Assembly: GCA_946885645.1 (NCBI GenBank)
Contig: CAMPGU010000004.1
Location: forward strand, 1-40,800
Direction of reading: 5' to 3'
DNA from: an uncultured Haloferula sp.
Lineage (GTDB): Bacteria > Verrucomicrobiota > Verrucomicrobiae > Verrucomicrobiales > Akkermansiaceae
Length of the DNA stretch: 40,800 nt
Shown here piece after piece: positions 7,731-15,716 of this stretch. The number at the start of each line of letters is the position of its first letter. Position 1 is the first letter of the stretch. The translations under genes and the position numbers were made by a program. The notes beneath the pieces are model-generated. The model was given only the letters and a program-made list of their open reading frames with translations. It did not search any database and was not told where the DNA came from.

Positions 7731-10250
7731 ATGGGAAAGACCCTTATCATCGCCGAAAAACCAAGCGTCATGACCGACCTCAGCCGGGCATTGGCGAAAA
7801 CCTTCGGCAAATTCGAGAAGGAGGGAAAAGGCCGCGAGACTTGGTTTGAGAACGAGGAGGCGATCATCACCTCCGCCGTGGGCCACCTCGTGGAGCTCCG
7901 CATGCCGACGGGGCCGAACGGGAAGAAACTCCCGTGGAACTTCGATGTCCTGCCCGCCATCCCGGACCATTTCGAGCTCGATCCGATCCCCGATTCCGAG
8001 ACCCGCTTGAAACAAGTGCTCAAGCTGGCGAAGCGCAAGGATGTGGATTTGATCGTGAATGCCTGCGACGCCGGCCGCGAGGGCGAATTGATTTTCCGCT
8101 ACATCATGGACATCGGCGGCATCAAAAAGCCGGTGAAGCGCCTCTGGATGCAATCCATGACCAATCAGGCCATCATCGACGCATGGGAGAAGCTCCGGCC
8201 GGATGAAGAAATGCAACCGCTGGCGGATGCCGCGAAATGCCGCTCGGAATCCGATTGGCTGGTAGGCCTGAATGCGACCCGCGCACTGACCTGCTTCCGC
8301 TCCCGCCACGGGGGCTTCAATATCACCGCCGCAGGCCGGGTACAGACCCCCACGCTGGCGATTCTGGCCGCCCGGGAAGCGGAGATCCAAGCTTTCCTGC
8401 CGGCCCCTTATTTCGAGGTGCACGCCACCTTCGGCGTCGCGGCCGGAGACTACGCCGGCCGGTGGATCGACGAAGCTTGGAAAAAGGACGAGTCCAATCC
8501 CCACGGCCGCCAGGAGCGCATCTGGGAGCAGGAGAAAGCCGAGGCGATCCGGGCGCGCTGCGAAGGCAAGACCGGCGCGGTATCGGAAGAGACCAAGGCG
8601 CAATCCCAGATCGTCCCCCAGCTATACGATTTAACGACCCTCCAGCGCGAGGCCCCCTTCTCCGCGAAGGGCACGCTCCAGCTCGCCCAGGCGCTGTATG
8701 AGAAGCACAAGATGATCACCTATCCCCGGACCGACTCCCGCTACCTGCCGGAGGACTACGGGGACACCGTGCGCGAGACCTTGCGGGACATCGCCTCCTC
8801 CGATCTAGGGGTGGCGAAATATGCCCGCGCGGTGCTGGAGGGGAATGCCGACAACGGCCCGCGTTTCTCGAAATCGAAGCGGGTATTCGACTCCAAGAAG
8901 GTCTCCGATCACTTCGCCATCATCCCGACCGGGAAGATCGCCAAGCTCAACGAGGCGGAAGAGAAACTTTACGATATGGTGGTGAAGCGCTTCATCGCCG
9001 TCTTCTTCCCGAATGCGGAGTACGAGCAGACCACCCGCCTGACCCGCATCCTCACCGGGGATACCACGGACACCTTCCGGACGGATGGCCGCGTGCTGGT
9101 GAAGCCCGGCTGGCTGGAAGTTTACGGTCGCCGTCCCGGCGTCGCTTCCGGAAAGGACGAGCTCACCGCCGTCTCCGCCGGCGAGAAAGCCGAGACGAAA
9201 GAAATCGAAGTCCGCCACGAACAAACCAAGCCGCCCGCGCGCTTTACGGAATCCACCCTCCTCTCCGCGATGGAAGGCGCCGGCAAGCTGGTGGACGACG
9301 AGGCGCTTCGCGAGGCCATGTCCGAACGCGGCCTCGGCACGCCGGCCACGCGTGCCGCCATCATCGAGGGGCTCATCGCCCAGAAATACATCGTGCGCGA
9401 CGGACGGGACCTTCACGTCACGCCGAACGGCATGCGCCTGATCCATATCCTGAAGGAGATGGAGATCGTGGGCCTGACCTCGCCCGGCATGACCGGCGAG
9501 TGGGAATTCAAACTCCGCCAGATGGAACACGGGCAGCTCCAGCGGGAAGCCTTCATGCGGGAGATCGAGACCTACACGCGCGACATCGTGGTCCGTGCAA
9601 AATCGCTCGCGACCGAGATCAGGAACCGCGTTTTTCCCGATCTCCAGGCCACCTGCCCGAAGTGCGGGGCAAAGGGCCTGAAGCAAACCGACGACACCTA
9701 CGAGTGCCGCACCCCCGATTGCGGATTCAAGACGAAGAAGTATATCGCCGGCCGCCTGCTCACGGAAGCGGAAGCCGCGGAGCTCTTCAGCAAGCGGTTC
9801 GTGGGGCCGCTGGAAGGCTTCAAATCGAAATTCAACAAGCCCTTCGACGCGGGGCTCGAGCTCGACGAGAAGTTCAAGGTCAACTTCGTCTTTGAAGGCA
9901 AGGAAGACAAGGTGGTGGATCTCACCGAGGATATGGTCCTGGGCGAGGTAACACTGGCCGACGGGCGGCAGGTGAAGGTGTACGGGACGGAAAAAGCTTA
10001 CATCATCCCCGACCTGAAAACGAAAAACGATCCCGAGGGATTGCGGCTCGGCAAGTCCATCCTCAAGCAGGAGATCCCGACCGACCAAGCGCTCAAGCTC
10101 CTGTCCGCCGGCAAGACGGATCTCATCAAGGGCTTCATCTCCAACAAGACCAAGCGTCCCTTTGACGCGCATCTCACGCTGGACCTGGCGAAGGGCAAGA
10201 TCGGATTCGAGTTCCCCGAGCGCGCGCCCAAGGCGAAGAAGGGAGCCTGA
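7731..10250 (+). CDS. topB: DNA topoisomerase III (type IA)
   Basis: 839 residues. Type IA topoisomerases relax and decatenate DNA through a 5'-phosphotyrosine intermediate with Mg2+. The Toprim domain begins at once ([13 protein letters not shown]) and carries the acidic motif [13 protein letters not shown] (about 105-117). The active-site Tyr is in [11 protein letters not shown] (about residue 329). A region [17 protein letters not shown] follows in the gate domain. A C4 zinc-ribbon-like motif lies at about 640-665 ([17 protein letters not shown]). Two C-terminal repeats follow ([19 protein letters not shown] and [20 protein letters not shown]), as in the TopB clade with extended tails. ATG start, no overlap with neighbours. 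Confidence 0.95.
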   Translation: MGKTLIIAEKPSVMTDLSRALAKTFGKFEKEGKGRETWFENEEAIITSAVGHLVELRMPTGPNGKKLPWNFDVLPAIPDHFELDPIPDSETRLKQVLKLAKRKDVDLIVNACDAGREGELIFRYIMDIGGIKKPVKRLWMQSMTNQAIIDAWEKLRPDEEMQPLADAAKCRSESDWLVGLNATRALTCFRSRHGGFNITAAGRVQTPTLAILAAREAEIQAFLPAPYFEVHATFGVAAGDYAGRWIDEAWKKDESNPHGRQERIWEQEKAEAIRARCEGKTGAVSEETKAQSQIVPQLYDLTTLQREAPFSAKGTLQLAQALYEKHKMITYPRTDSRYLPEDYGDTVRETLRDIASSDLGVAKYARAVLEGNADNGPRFSKSKRVFDSKKVSDHFAIIPTGKIAKLNEAEEKLYDMVVKRFIAVFFPNAEYEQTTRLTRILTGDTTDTFRTDGRVLVKPGWLEVYGRRPGVASGKDELTAVSAGEKAETKEIEVRHEQTKPPARFTESTLLSAMEGAGKLVDDEALREAMSERGLGTPATRAAIIEGLIAQKYIVRDGRDLHVTPNGMRLIHILKEMEIVGLTSPGMTGEWEFKLRQMEHGQLQREAFMREIETYTRDIVVRAKSLATEIRNRVFPDLQATCPKCGAKGLKQTDDTYECRTPDCGFKTKKYIAGRLLTEAEAAELFSKRFVGPLEGFKSKFNKPFDAGLELDEKFKVNFVFEGKEDKVVDLTEDMVLGEVTLADGRQVKVYGTEKAYIIPDLKTKNDPEGLRLGKSILKQEIPTDQALKLLSAGKTDLIKGFISNKTKRPFDAHLTLDLAKGKIGFEFPERAPKAKKGA

Positions 10251-10437
10251 TCGGGCGCTTCCTGTCCCCGGGGCCCGCCCTGTCGCCATGGACACGCAAC
10301 CGGCCCCGGAGGCGGGCGAGACCGCGCTTGCCGTTCCGGGTGATCCGTGTGTAGAAACCTCTGCCGGGCTGCCGGAGGTAAATCCGGTAATCCGGTGGAA
10401 ATCCACGGCCTCAAAGGCAATTGAGGCCCATCAACAA

Positions 10438-10522
10438 GGAGGGGTGGCAGAGTGGTCTATCGCGTCGGTCTTGAAAACCGAAGTTGCGCAAGCAACCGTG
10501 GGTTCGAATCCCACCCCCTCCG
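10438..10522 (+). tRNA. tRNA-Ser (anticodon TGA)
   Basis: An 85-base class II tRNA. The acceptor stem GGAGGGG (10438-10444) pairs with CCCCTCC (10515-10521), with discriminator G. The D-region GGCAGAGTGGTC follows. The anticodon loop CTTGAAA is flanked by CGGT/ACCG and gives anticodon TGA, which reads UCA/UCG-type Ser codons. A long variable arm (about GTTGCGCAAGCAAC) is typical of tRNA-Ser. The T arm GTGGG-TTCGAAT-CCCAC is intact. CCA is not encoded. Confidence 0.95.
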
Positions 10523-10592
10523 CTGCCTGCTCCGGAATGGGACAAAGATCCACTCCGAGCTGCCCGGGTAATACCAAGCTTCGATCCGCATG

Positions 10593-10940
10593 TCAGCGGG
10601 AGCGCTTTTTCGATGCCTTGGCTTTGGGATTGAAGGCGAGTGCCAGTTCCACCCAATGCCGGAGTTGCGGCTCCGACTCGTGTCCCTCGGGGTGAATAAA
10701 CACGTAGCCCCTCAGGGGCCTGCCGGTGAAATCCATCGGCTTGCAGCCCGTTCGCTGGAGCGACTCATGCTCGATGGCGGGGTCGAGCCGAACCATCAGG
10801 CGGCTGCCCGACACCCCGAGACACATTTTGCCCGCTACCATGAAGCAGAGGCCACCCATCATGGCCTTCGTCTCGAACGGCACGCGGCGGGCCGTGAGCA
10901 TATCGGTCACACGGTCGGCGATCGCGGAGTCGTAGGCCAT
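10593..10940 (-). CDS. TfoX/Sxy N-terminal domain protein
   Basis: 115 residues, about the size of the stand-alone TfoX N-terminal domain. The sequence shows RRVPFETKAMMGGLCFMVAGK, then MCLGVSGSRLMVRLDP and the late segment CKPMDFTGRPLRGYVFIHPEG, all characteristic. The C-terminus is basic (KAKASKKRSR). TfoX in gammaproteobacteria activates competence genes, but single-domain versions such as this are widespread and mostly uncharacterised. It is the most downstream member of a minus-strand set of small accessory genes and lies just beyond tRNA-Ser. Confidence 0.85.
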   Translation of the reverse strand: MAYDSAIADRVTDMLTARRVPFETKAMMGGLCFMVAGKMCLGVSGSRLMVRLDPAIEHESLQRTGCKPMDFTGRPLRGYVFIHPEGHESEPQLRHWVELALAFNPKAKASKKRSR

Positions 10941-10969
10941 GAGGAATGGAAGTCGTTGCTACCCCTGGT

Positions 10970-11167
10970 TCAGTTCATGGGTGGGAGGACGCGAGCATCA
11001 TAGATCAGCTCCGAAGACTGGATGCGTCCCGCCTTGAAGACCACGCGCCCGGCGCAGCGGAAGGCAAGCGGTGCGGGCCGGATCATCTTGCAGGTGAAGA
11101 AGGAGAGCACGGTATCGCCCGTTTCCGCCATGGCGATTCCCGTGAAAGTCATCGCGCAATTCATCAT
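10970..11167 (-). pseudogene. Probable remnant of an NTF2/SnoaL-like gene
   Basis: A 65-residue frame beginning MMNCAMTFTGI and ending SSELIYDARVLPPMN. The pattern (a strand with DTVLSFFTC, then VVFKAGRIQSSELIYDAR) looks like the last third of an NTF2-like (SnoaL-type) domain, where a terminal YDAR/FDAR motif is common. The N-terminal two thirds of such a domain (about 60-70 residues) are not found between here and the next gene's stop at 11248. I therefore read it as a truncated remnant. It could instead be a genuine short protein or a chance frame. Confidence 0.4.
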
Positions 11168-11247
11168 CTGATTCGGCCAACGTGAAAGAGAAGCCACGCG
11201 AGGAGCCGGTGCACCCGCTTTGCTCGATTGGGACCAAGGCACCAAGC

Positions 11248-11832
11248 TCAAGATCCCGCTTTCAGAGGGCCGACGACCTCGTAGGTGTTGAAGATGATTC
11301 CGGACGGCATTGTTTTCGTGCCGGCAAGTTTGAATATACATGCCGGGGTTCCTTCGGCAAAGAAGCGCTTCCCCGCACCCAATAGTACCGGATAGACAAT
11401 CAGCAGGACTTCATCCGCAAGCCCGTGCTCGAGCACCGTCGATGTGAGGGTGGAGCTACCCCAGAGGATCAGGTCCGGGCCGTCCTGTGACTTGAGGCGA
11501 CGGATGCTCTCCACGAGGTCCGGTCCGAGGGCCTCGAACGGACCCCATTCAAGGCTTTCCGGGCGGTGGGTAGCGACAAATTTCGTCGCCGCTCTGAAGC
11601 TGTCCGCGATCGGGCTGCGCGGTGCCTTCGGCCACCAATCCGACCATGCGTCATAGGTGCGACGGCCAAGCAGCAGATCGAATTCCTCGCCCTGCGCGGC
11701 CACGACGGCGTCCGCGCCGGCAGGCGTCCGATAGGGCGCGGTCCAGTCGCCGTAGGGGAAGTCGTCGTCGCAATTGGATACCTGAATCACGCCGTCCAGC
11801 GAGATATGTTCGAAGATTTTGAGCTTTCGCAT
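11248..11832 (-). CDS. Dihydrofolate reductase family protein (RibD C-terminal-like)
   Basis: 194 residues of the RibD C-terminal/DHFR-like fold, NAD(P)H-dependent reductases that often have unknown substrates. The protein starts MRKLKIFEHISLDGVIQ and contains LLLGRRTYDAWSDWWP in the middle (the typical GR.TYE-like motif). The late LILWGSSTLTSTVLEHGLAD followed by VYPVLLGAGKRFF completes the family pattern. A second paralogue of the same superfamily lies immediately upstream at 11923-12453, but the two are diverged and are not a recent duplication. No signal peptide, so cytoplasmic. Confidence 0.85.
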   Translation of the reverse strand: MRKLKIFEHISLDGVIQVSNCDDDFPYGDWTAPYRTPAGADAVVAAQGEEFDLLLGRRTYDAWSDWWPKAPRSPIADSFRAATKFVATHRPESLEWGPFEALGPDLVESIRRLKSQDGPDLILWGSSTLTSTVLEHGLADEVLLIVYPVLLGAGKRFFAEGTPACIFKLAGTKTMPSGIIFNTYEVVGPLKAGS

Positions 11833-11922
11833 TTCACTTGGTAGGTTCCTCAGCCGCCACTTCGACGAACGAACGAGCTGATTCCGGACACGATCCCGTC
11901 TTTTTCTTAACGAGCTGCCGGA

Positions 11923-12453
11923 TCAAGCGGGAATGTAGGTCAAGCGGATCACATCCTCGTCGATCCGCTCATGCGATACGAGGCGGAGCGGCGGGCGAGG
12001 CCCCGCGAAATAGGGTGTGCCGTGACCCAGCACCACCGGGTGCAGGTAGATTCGATACTCATCGATCAAGCCAAGTTCGGTGAGACTTCGCGCCAGATCC
12101 GGGCCTGCGACCTCAATCTCCCCGTCGTGCTCAGCCTTCAGCTTGCGGATCGCTCCCTCCAGATCATCATTGATCAGGGTGGCGTTGGGGCCGACCGATT
12201 TCAGAGAGCGCGAAACGACCCATTTCGGCTGCTTCCGCCACGCCGCTGCGAAGGCGCTCCGGTCCGCATCCCACTCCGGATGATCGTCGTCCCAATAGCG
12301 CATGATCTCGTACATCCGGCGGCCGTAGATACTGCCCGCCTGACCCTGAGCCTCCCCGACGAAGTGGCGGAAGAGCGTGGGACTTGGCCCGAACTCCATA
12401 TGGTCGACGTAACCGTCCAACGACTGGTTCATTCCAAAAATGAGCTTCGCCAT
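11923..12453 (-). CDS. Dihydrofolate reductase family protein, second paralogue
   Basis: 176 residues: MAKLIFGMNQSLDGYVDH, then GSIYGRRMYEIMRYW, EIEVAGPDLARSLTELGLID and IYLHPVVLGHGTPYFAG, all typical of RibD C-terminal/YwjB-like reductases. The ATG at 12453 is preceded by AAAGGAAG with good spacing, so it is preferred over an in-frame GTG two codons upstream. Cytoplasmic; substrate unknown. Such genes often travel with ArsR, SRPBCC and GFA genes, as they do here, in clusters of small environmental-response enzymes. Confidence 0.87.
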   Translation of the reverse strand: MAKLIFGMNQSLDGYVDHMEFGPSPTLFRHFVGEAQGQAGSIYGRRMYEIMRYWDDDHPEWDADRSAFAAAWRKQPKWVVSRSLKSVGPNATLINDDLEGAIRKLKAEHDGEIEVAGPDLARSLTELGLIDEYRIYLHPVVLGHGTPYFAGPRPPLRLVSHERIDEDVIRLTYIPA

Positions 12454-12599
12454 ATCCACTTCCTTTCGTTACGCGGCACATCCGTCCGATTCTTGTTAGG
12501 TTGTGCTCCGCTGCACGCTAGATCGACGGATCTGGGATGCAATCGGGTTTTGGAGGCGCATCCGAGATCGACTTCACCCCCGGTGGCCCTTGCCTCGTA

Positions 12600-12788
12600 T
12601 TTTCCGCCGGCCCTCCGCCTGTTCGCCTGCCGTCAGTGGCGATCCGCACCCGGCGCAGAAGCCGCGCCTTTGCAGCCCCATCGCCTCGCTTTCCGTAAAA
12701 ATGGTGGTGGAGGCTTCCGCACGCGAACCTGAAGGATTCCGCCGGCAGGATCACCTGAAAGCATTGCCTCCGCCGCTTGCCCGTTCAG
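12600..12788 (-). pseudogene. Frameshifted fragment of a GFA-domain gene
   Basis: Translating the minus strand piecewise gives ERASGGGNAF, then in a second frame VILPAESFRF, then in a third frame FTESEAMGLQRRGFCAGCGS followed by PLTAGEQAEG. These align to the intact GFA protein at 13529-13948 (QRATGDGHASYVILPVESFSF and VAMGLQQRGFCAECGSRLTA). So the region is a paralogous GFA fragment with at least two frameshifts and with both ends missing. It begins where the P-loop kinase gene ends. Confidence 0.7.
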
Positions 12789-13361
12789 TCACCCGGTGGA
12801 CTCCGGAAGGGAGCATTGGGAGGAACGGCCAAAATAGGACCCGTCGCGGATTCCAACGATGAAGCTGGCTGCTTGCTCGCGGCTTCTCAACCGCATCCGG
12901 CTTGGCCCGGGAAAGTTCTCGAAGAAACGCTCGTGGCCCCGAAACGAGGTTCTTCCTTCTCTGCTCCAGTAGTTCGAGGCCCATTCCACAAGAGCTTCCT
13001 CCCTTTCCCGCCCATGGGCGGCTGCCCGTTGGAAGATGCCCTCTTGGCACTCCTTCCAAGGGAGATCCATCCAGATGAGGGATGACGCCCTATCAAATAT
13101 TTCCTCGATGAACTTGCCAAAAACGCCTTCCGCGATCCACGAACTCCCTCTGGTTGAAAACCGAAGTTCCTCGAGCTGCCTTGCTTCGTTCTTCGCCTGA
13201 TTGAAGCCTCCTGGCTCCCAAAAAATATCGTCGAATGAAACGATTTCCAAGCCGCTCTCGGCGGAAATTGCCTGTGCCAGCGTGCTTTTGCCCGATCCGC
13301 TGTTTCCTATGATGGCGACTCTCGTCTCAGCCGCGGGAAGCAAATTCCACCCAATGCTCAT
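12789..13361 (-). CDS. P-loop NTPase/kinase (topology-modulation-like, AAA family)
   Basis: 190 residues. A Walker A motif IIGNSGSGKST lies at about 16-26, followed by the D-D-Phe/Trp pattern SFDDIFWEPGGF (about 42-53) characteristic of the small kinases annotated as DNA topology modulation protein or adenylate-kinase-like. Later, WIAEGVFGKFIEEIFDRASS and LIWMDLPW resemble the second half of that fold. The substrate is unknown. The last residues (after about 180) run into the GFA remnant, so the C-terminus may have been altered by the rearrangement there. The stretch appears somewhat less GC-rich than its surroundings, consistent with acquisition. Confidence 0.7.
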   Translation of the reverse strand: MSIGWNLLPAAETRVAIIGNSGSGKSTLAQAISAESGLEIVSFDDIFWEPGGFNQAKNEARQLEELRFSTRGSSWIAEGVFGKFIEEIFDRASSLIWMDLPWKECQEGIFQRAAAHGREREEALVEWASNYWSREGRTSFRGHERFFENFPGPSRMRLRSREQAASFIVGIRDGSYFGRSSQCSLPESTG

Positions 13362-13528
13362 TGTCGTTCGGGATGTAAACCTATGGCGTGTTCCGTGGTG
13401 CCGGCGTTGGCAACTTTCCGGACAGCGGTGCGAGGCTCAAATCCCCCGAAACCACCCGCTGCCATTCCTTTGAAAAGCGAGCCAGAAGCAATAAGAGCCT
13501 TCCACGCGAATCGTGCAATGCTTCCCTC

Positions 13529-13948
13529 TCAAAGAGGATACCTCTCGAACTTCGGCAGGCTTGTATCCATGGAAGCCCAGGGCTGGGCGTCGGAGACCCA
13601 GACCTCCATTTGCGATTGGAAGGCCTCCGGCTCGTCCAGACTTGCCGCGTGGATGGCGACGATCGGCGAGCCGCCATCGGCCTTTTCGCCTGCCGTCAAT
13701 CGCGACCCGCACTCGGCGCAAAAGCCGCGCTGCTGCAGTCCCATGGCGACGCTCTGGGTGAGATGATAGCGCGGGCCTCCACGGGTGAAGCTGAATGACT
13801 CCACGGGTAAAATCACATAGGAAGCATGGCCGTCGCCGGTCGCCCGCTGGCAATCGCGGCAATGGCAGCGGAGCATCGCCAATGGCGCGGCAGAGCATTC
13901 GTAGCGGATCGCGCCGCACGCGCAGCCGCCGTTGATGGGTGGGTTCAT
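13529..13948 (-). CDS. GFA family protein (CENP-V/GFA zinc-binding domain)
   Basis: 139 residues. The zinc-binding pattern of GFA proteins is complete: GGCACGAIRYEC (about 8-19), CHCRDCQRATG (about 29-39) and GFCAECGS (about 77-84). These folds resemble glutathione-dependent formaldehyde-activating enzyme, but most members have no demonstrated activity. The ATG at 13948 overlaps the stop of the SRPBCC gene by ATGA, so the two are probably translationally coupled in an ArsR-SRPBCC-GFA operon. A decayed paralogue lies at 12600-12788. Confidence 0.9.
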   Translation of the reverse strand: MNPPINGGCACGAIRYECSAAPLAMLRCHCRDCQRATGDGHASYVILPVESFSFTRGGPRYHLTQSVAMGLQQRGFCAECGSRLTAGEKADGGSPIVAIHAASLDEPEAFQSQMEVWVSDAQPWASMDTSLPKFERYPL

Positions 13949-14436
13949 GGAGTGATTTGCTTGTCGTTGATGAAGTCCTCGAGCTTCGCCAGCCAGCTCT
14001 GCCAGCCTTGCCGGTGTTTGTCGCGGCTTTGGGTCGAAGCGAATTTTTCGTGGGTGAGAATCAGCTCGGTCCGGTTTCCATGCTCGCGAAGCTCCACCGT
14101 CACCCGGGTCTCGTTCCCTTCGAGCTCGCCGAACTCCGTGCCGCCGCCGTCCTTTTCCCAGTCCCACGTGTAAACCAGGCGCCCGGGCGGATCGACTTCG
14201 AGATAGGTCCCGGCCGCGGTGAAATACTCGCCGTCTTCCATCCTTTGCTGGAGCCGGAACTTCCCGCCCGCGCGCAGGTCCATCGTCACCGATTCGATCG
14301 TCATGCCCTCGCCCGCCCCGAGCCATCGTACGACGTGCCGGGGCTCGGTCCACGCTTTCCACACGAGCTCGCGCGGTGCTTCGAATTCGCGGGAGACCAC
14401 CAGCTTGTGGCCACTTGTCAGTTCATCGTTGCTCAT
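13945..14436 (-). CDS. SRPBCC (AHSA1/START-like) family protein
   Basis: 163 residues with the AHSA1-type pattern: VSREFEAPRELVWKAWTEP (about 14-32), VVRWLGAGEGM, then YTWDWEKDGGGTEFGELEG and TRVTVELREHGNRTELILTH. It ends in the usual amphipathic helix (GWQSWLAKLEDFI). The fold binds hydrophobic ligands in a deep pocket; the ligand is unknown. Its start overlaps the end of the ArsR-family gene by 14 bases and its stop overlaps the GFA start, so the three form a tightly coupled operon. ArsR/SRPBCC pairs of this kind are common. Confidence 0.92.
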   Translation of the reverse strand: MSNDELTSGHKLVVSREFEAPRELVWKAWTEPRHVVRWLGAGEGMTIESVTMDLRAGGKFRLQQRMEDGEYFTAAGTYLEVDPPGRLVYTWDWEKDGGGTEFGELEGNETRVTVELREHGNRTELILTHEKFASTQSRDKHRQGWQSWLAKLEDFINDKQITP

Positions 14437-14779
14437 CGTTTTTCTCCGGCGTTTGCAGTTGTTTCAGGTAGTCGCCCAAGCGGTCGAAGTTCTCCTCCCA
14501 GAAGCGCCGGTATTCCTCGATCCACTGCTGCGCCTGTTTCATCGGGGCAGCTTCCAGCTTCAGCGAGTGCACGCGGCCTTCCTTCTGGCGGGAAACCAGG
14601 CCCGCTCCTTCGAGCACTTTTAGATGCTTCGAGATTGCGGGCAGCGACATCGCGTGGGGCCGTGCCAGATCGGTCACGCAGCGTTCGCCATTTGCCAGCT
14701 CCTCCAGAATCCGGCGCCGCGTGGGATCGGCCAGCGCGGCGAAGGTGAGATTGAGGTGCTCGGGCGAAAAGTTAACCAT
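14423..14779 (-). CDS. ArsR-family winged-helix repressor
   Basis: 118 residues. The winged-helix segment reads LADPTRRRILEELANGERCV with recognition helix SLPAISKHLKVLEGAGLVS, then the wing RQKEGRVHSLKLE. No Cys metal-binding motif is seen in the recognition-helix region, so this is the metal-independent subgroup usually paired with SRPBCC genes. It is the first gene of the ArsR-SRPBCC-GFA operon and probably regulates it. Just upstream, at the start codon, TTAACCATCTGGTTAA (14772-14787) forms an imperfect palindrome, a plausible autoregulatory operator that overlaps the start codon. Confidence 0.9.
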   Translation of the reverse strand: MVNFSPEHLNLTFAALADPTRRRILEELANGERCVTDLARPHAMSLPAISKHLKVLEGAGLVSRQKEGRVHSLKLEAAPMKQAQQWIEEYRRFWEENFDRLGDYLKQLQTPEKNDEQR

Positions 14780-14826
14780 CTGGTTAAATATTGCCGCAAT
14801 TCCCCGGCCTGTGAAGCGGAATCTCA

Positions 14827-14971
14827 GAGGCTGCCTAAAAAAGGTAGGGAACGCTCTCCGAGCGGTCCGGCTTCTGGCGGCCCACTTCCCGAACCGGCTT
14901 GGACATTGGATCGCCGCCGTCCCCCGCCGGACCTTTCGGAGAAAGGTCCCTACCGTCAGGAAGACAGCCTC
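14827..14971. repeat. REP-like inverted pair, second family
   Basis: Two units face each other: 14843-14871 (plus) and 14926-14954 (minus). Both have a GGTAGGGA head, a short stem around a TCC loop and a GTCCGGC tail. The stems differ but each still pairs: CGCTC/GAGCG in one, CCTTTC/GAAAGG in the other. The match extends outward to GAGGCTG at both ends (14827 and 14971). This lies in the 308-base gap between the ArsR gene and the 15088 gene. No gene is visible in that gap; its right end also holds the palindromes at 15023-15053. Confidence 0.75.
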
Positions 14972-15022
14972 CCGCGGAATTGCTCCGCAGCCGCCCGAAG
15001 GGGTTCGGGACTGACTCCAAAA

Positions 15023-15059
15023 TGTCAGGTTGACATGACACGGGATCGTGTCAGGATAA
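15023..15059 (+). promoter_or_regulatory. Nested palindromes over a candidate promoter
   Basis: TGTCA-GGT-TGACA (15023-15035) is followed directly by TGACACG-GGAT-CGTGTCA (15036-15053); both inverted repeats are perfect. TTGACA at 15030-15035 is a consensus -35 box, and GGATAA at 15054-15059 is a possible -10 with 18-base spacing. The second palindrome therefore fills the promoter spacer, as a repressor operator would. The XRE regulator encoded two genes downstream (15502-15702) is the obvious candidate ligand. Confidence 0.6.
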
Positions 15060-15087
15060 CCTTACATTACCACTTCGGAAAAAGACC

Positions 15088-15492
15088 ATGAATGCCATCC
15101 CTGCCGTGAATCCTGAAAGCGCCAACCGGAAATACATCATCCGCACCGTCCTCTTCATGGGCGGCTACATGGCGGCAAATCTCGCCGCTCTTTCCGGCGC
15201 GTTCGACGACATCACCACCCGCGGTGCCCTTGCGTTCGCGCTGGTGGTCAGCGCCCCGATCCTCGGGCATATCTGGGCCTTCCTCGCCTGGATCCGGGAG
15301 AGCGACGAGTTCGTGCGCGGCATCGCCACGAAGCGCTTCGTGATGGCCGGAGGCATCACGCTCGCCGTCAGCTCGGTGTGGGGATTGCTGGAGATCTACG
15401 CGAAAACGCCGCATGTCTCTGCCGCGCTGGTGGTGCCCCTGTTCTGGCTGGCCTTCGGCCTCGTGAGCCCCTTCATCCGCAGCTCGCACTGA
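15088..15492 (+). CDS. Small four-helix membrane protein paired with an XRE regulator
   Basis: 134 residues with about four hydrophobic helices: TVLFMGGYMAANLAALSGAF (about 20-39), LAFALVVSAPILGHIWAFLA (about 49-68), a segment around 86-103 and a last one around 108-127. There is no signal sequence or catalytic motif. The XRE-type regulator follows after only 9 bases. Small membrane protein plus short HTH regulator modules of this kind are common; the membrane partner is usually uncharacterised. Expression is probably governed by the palindromic site at 15023-15053. Confidence 0.7.
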   Translation: MNAIPAVNPESANRKYIIRTVLFMGGYMAANLAALSGAFDDITTRGALAFALVVSAPILGHIWAFLAWIRESDEFVRGIATKRFVMAGGITLAVSSVWGLLEIYAKTPHVSAALVVPLFWLAFGLVSPFIRSSH

Positions 15493-15501
15493 TTCCGAGC
15501 G

Positions 15502-15702
15502 ATGAAAAATCGATTGAAAGCACTGCGCGCGGAGCGGGATTGGACGCAGGAAGACCTGGGCAAGCGCGTGGAGGTCTCCCGCCAGGCCATCAATGCGCTG
15601 GAAACCGAAAAGCACGATCCGTCCCTGGATCTCGCCTATCGCATCGCCACCCAGTTCGGGCTGACGGTGGAGCAGGTCTTCATGAATCCCCACGGGAGCT
15701 GA
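15502..15702 (+). CDS. Short XRE-family HTH regulator
   Basis: 66 residues, a single Cro/C1-type helix-turn-helix: MKNRLKALRAERDWTQEDLG, then VEVSRQAINALETEKHDPSL and a last helix ending GLTVEQVFMNP. This is the classic minimal YozG-like regulator. It follows the 15088 membrane protein in an apparent two-gene operon and probably represses that operon through the nested palindromes upstream. Confidence 0.92.
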   Translation: MKNRLKALRAERDWTQEDLGKRVEVSRQAINALETEKHDPSLDLAYRIATQFGLTVEQVFMNPHGS

Positions 15703-15716
15703 GGCCCGGAGCGTCC

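Noticed and set aside
8805..10406. A 533-codon minus-strand frame opposite topB
   Set aside because: It is a GC-driven shadow; topB on the plus strand has all its catalytic motifs and the frame has none.
10162..10695. A 177-codon plus-strand frame spanning the end of topB and the tRNA
   Set aside because: It crosses the tRNA gene in a different frame from topB and is an artefact of GC content.
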